Shown here: one piece after another, positions 6,063 through 6,491 of the stretch | Layout of the letters: each line of letters begins with the position of its first letter | Position numbering within the stretch: the stretch's first letter is position 1 | Source: Chryseobacterium gleum | GTDB lineage: Bacteria; Bacteroidota; Bacteroidia; Flavobacteriales_D; Crocinitomicaceae | NCBI GenBank assembly: GCA_943326315.2 | Contig: CALPSU020000146.1 | Span: forward strand, 1 to 6,491 | Length of the DNA stretch: 6,491 nt | Direction: 5' to 3' | The notes under the pieces: model-generated | The model's input: the letters and a program-made list of their open reading frames with translations, nothing else | Told to the model about the DNA's origin: nothing | Database searches by the model: none | Program-made: the position numbers and the translations under genes

Positions 6063-6092
6063 TTTGGCATTAAAAAGAATACCGTAACTTTG
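6063..6092 (+). promoter_or_regulatory. Bacteroidota-type promoter of ygiQ
   Basis: TTTG (6063-6066), an 18-base spacer and TAACTTTG (6085-6092) match the -33/-7 pattern. The -7 element ends 4 bases before the ATG at 6097, so the mRNA should start at or next to the start codon. One copy of TGATGTTTAC (6047-6056) lies 6 bases upstream of the -33 element, where a bound protein could affect initiation. Confidence 0.7.
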
Positions 6093-6096
6093 TACC

Positions 6097-6491
6097 ATGA
6101 CAAATGAAAGGCCAATTACAGACTGGTTACCTATTACAAAAAAAGAGGTAGAAAAAAGAGGGTGGGAAGAATGCGATATTGTGATGATTTCCGGCGATGC
6201 TTATGTAGATCATCCTGCTTTTGGAACAGCAGTCGTTAGTCGAATAATGGAAGACGAAGGTTTCAAAGTAGGGATCGTTGCTCAACCAAATTGGAAAGAT
6301 GATTTACGTGATTTTAAAAAATTAGGTCGACCAAAATATTTCTTTGCTGTAACTGCTGGTTGCATGGATTCGATGGTAAATCATTATACTGCAAATAAAA
6401 GATTACGTTCTACCGATGCATATACTCCTGGTGGTCAGGCTGGTTTTAGACCGGATTATTCAACCATTGTTTATTGTAATATTTTAAGAGA
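6097..6491 (+). CDS. ygiQ: YgiQ-family radical SAM protein (N-terminus only)
   Basis: The gene runs off the right edge; 131 codons are visible. The protein is clearly the N-terminal part of the YgiQ (UPF0313) family: DWLPITKKEVEKRGWEECDIVMISGDAYVDHPAFGTAVVSRIMEDEGFKVGIVAQPNW lies at about 9-66, then LGRPKYFFAVTAGCMDSMVNHYTANKRLRSTDAYTPGGQAGFRPDYSTIVY at 76-126. The conserved GDAYVDHP.FG, VTAG.MDSM.N.YTA and DAYTP blocks are all present. This part is the cobalamin-binding-like domain; the radical SAM CxxxCxxC cluster motif would come after the window end, so an intact enzyme cannot be confirmed. The reaction of the family is not established as far as I know. The start is supported by the family N-terminus and the promoter ending 4 bases upstream. 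It is divergent from the Fic gene. Confidence 0.93.
   Translation, partial: MTNERPITDWLPITKKEVEKRGWEECDIVMISGDAYVDHPAFGTAVVSRIMEDEGFKVGIVAQPNWKDDLRDFKKLGRPKYFFAVTAGCMDSMVNHYTANKRLRSTDAYTPGGQAGFRPDYSTIVYCNILR

Larger units (their letters stand above)
5971..6074. repeat. Imperfect direct repeat in the fic-ygiQ intergenic region
   Basis: TTTTTTGATGTTTAC occurs exactly at 5971-5985 and again at 6042-6056 (71 bases apart). In both copies it is followed by TTTG (5993-5996; 6063-6066) and CATTAAA (5998-6004; 6068-6074), now 70 bases apart. This is one degenerate unit of about 33 bases present twice, so the control region seems to have arisen partly by duplication. Confidence 0.65.

Noticed and set aside
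1..6491. CRISPR array, IS element, tRNA or rRNA gene
   Set aside because: No regularly spaced repeats, transposase-like frames with terminal repeats, or tRNA/rRNA-like segments were seen; the only repeats are the short ones listed.

Overview
The window looks like chromosomal DNA of a marine or freshwater Bacteroidota, most likely Flavobacteriales (a Crocinitomicaceae/Fluviicola-like lineage is a guess). The evidence is the strong A+T bias, the near absence of Shine-Dalgarno sites, promoter elements of the Bacteroidota type (TTTG-N18/19-TAnnTTTG), a secreted 'DGGYI...SNDGDVSGNHGG.DAW' repeat protein of the type IX secretion kind, and a bacillithiol-linked YtxJ protein next to pheS.

Layout, left to right. 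(1) 1-242, minus: the N-terminal 80 codons of a secreted repeat protein, running off the left edge. (2) 243-671: a gene-free A+T-rich stretch with two clear inverted repeats; the stronger (616-667) lies directly after the stop codon of the operon to its right. (3) 672-4325, minus: a tight four-gene run read pheS -> ytxJ -> glutaminyl cyclase -> GT87 membrane glycosyltransferase, with gaps of 2 and 11 bases and a 4-base ATGA overlap. (4) 4326-4447: divergent control region between pheS and a small lipoprotein gene. (5) 4448-4822, plus: a small lipoprotein of unknown role. (6) 4829-5959, minus: a class II Fic-domain AMPylase with a C-terminal winged-helix-like region, convergent with the lipoprotein gene with only 6 bases between the stop codons. 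(7) 5960-6096: divergent control region with three copies of TGATGTTTAC in two orientations. (8) 6097 to the right edge, plus: the N-terminus of a YgiQ-type radical SAM protein.

Most genes are recognisable families. The pheS-led operon joins a translation enzyme to a thiol-redox protein and two envelope enzymes. The glutaminyl cyclase can be related to the Bacteroidota 'Q-rule' (secreted proteins whose signal peptide is followed by Gln), and the secreted protein at the left edge has exactly such a site (LNA|QVS).

I see no clear evidence of a wholly new system. The best leads are the three-copy motif between fic and ygiQ, which may be the operator of an autoregulated Fic protein; promoter positions that predict leaderless or nearly leaderless mRNAs for both plus-strand genes; and the unusual membership of the pheS operon.
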